The notes under the pieces are model-generated. The model saw only the letters and a list, made by a program, of their open reading frames with translations. It was not told the DNA's origin and ran no database searches. A stretch of DNA of 64,000 nt, from the NCBI GenBank assembly GCA_002205965.3, contig NADL03000859.1, positions 1-64,000 on the forward strand, written 5' to 3'. Positions 63,974 through 64,000 of the stretch are shown in pieces; position 1 is the first letter of the stretch; each line of letters starts with the position of its first letter. The stretch comes from Kappaphycus alvarezii. Its lineage: Eukaryota; Rhodophyta; Florideophyceae; Gigartinales; Solieriaceae. Made by a program: the position numbers and the translations under genes.

Positions 63974-64000
63974 AAACGGTACAGACTTCAGCCCATTTCT

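Overview
The window looks like a repeat-dense, gene-poor stretch of a eukaryotic nuclear genome. It holds Ty3/gypsy and Ty1/copia LTR retrotransposons, LINE-like elements with a C-terminal nuclease-like domain, a Helitron, a Tc1/mariner element and a Harbinger-like (DDE_Tnp_4) transposase. No bacterial operons, rRNA or convincing tRNA genes were seen. The mix fits a fungus, alga or fungus-like protist; nothing here fixes the taxon. Almost every ORF belongs to a mobile element and most are broken by stops or frameshifts. The one clear candidate for something other than a standard transposon protein is a decayed gene at 61167-62706 whose N-terminus copies the histone H3 tail.

Layout, left to right. 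1-5622: gypsy element G1 (5' part outside the window), with pol, a tandem pair of related accessory domains after integrase, and a 1.5-kb 3' LTR that itself carries a gene for an acidic protein. 5638-6160: LINE 3' fragment. 7382-13511: gypsy element G2 (TSD TTGTG). 14990-19034: LINE-like element with ORF1, RT and C-terminal domain. 19411-25730, minus strand: copia element C3 (TSD GGTAG). 26310-32570, minus strand: Helitron interrupted by a solo LTR (TSD GCGGG), a TA-flanked MITE and a perfect palindrome. 34400-35290: two LINE fragments. 35420-40897: copia element C1 (TSD GTATA). 40998-47160: copia element C2 (TSD ATTAT), with a primer-binding site matching the anticodon arm of initiator tRNA-Met. 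47160-54730: GTAC-rich satellite, a 126-bp minisatellite, two internally deleted LINE copies in opposite orientation, a Tc1/mariner element, palindromes and a solo C2-family LTR. 56180-57272: diverged second copy of the G1-type LTR with its acidic gene. 57976-59134: Harbinger-like transposase, minus strand. 61167-62706: H3-tail gene. 62924-63973, minus strand: intact integrase of a third gypsy element, G3, running off the right edge.

How the pieces relate. C1 and C2 are inserted about 100 bp apart in one GTAC-rich tract, and a C2-family solo LTR sits in another such tract. The Helitron is older than its three insertions. A ~90-bp repeat with three consecutive hairpins occurs four times in unrelated places. 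Active-site residues are lost in the RTs of G2, C1, C2 and C3, so these copies look dead, although the C1 and C2 LTR pairs are only about 1.5-3% diverged. All function calls rest on motif recognition by eye, and percentages are hand counts.
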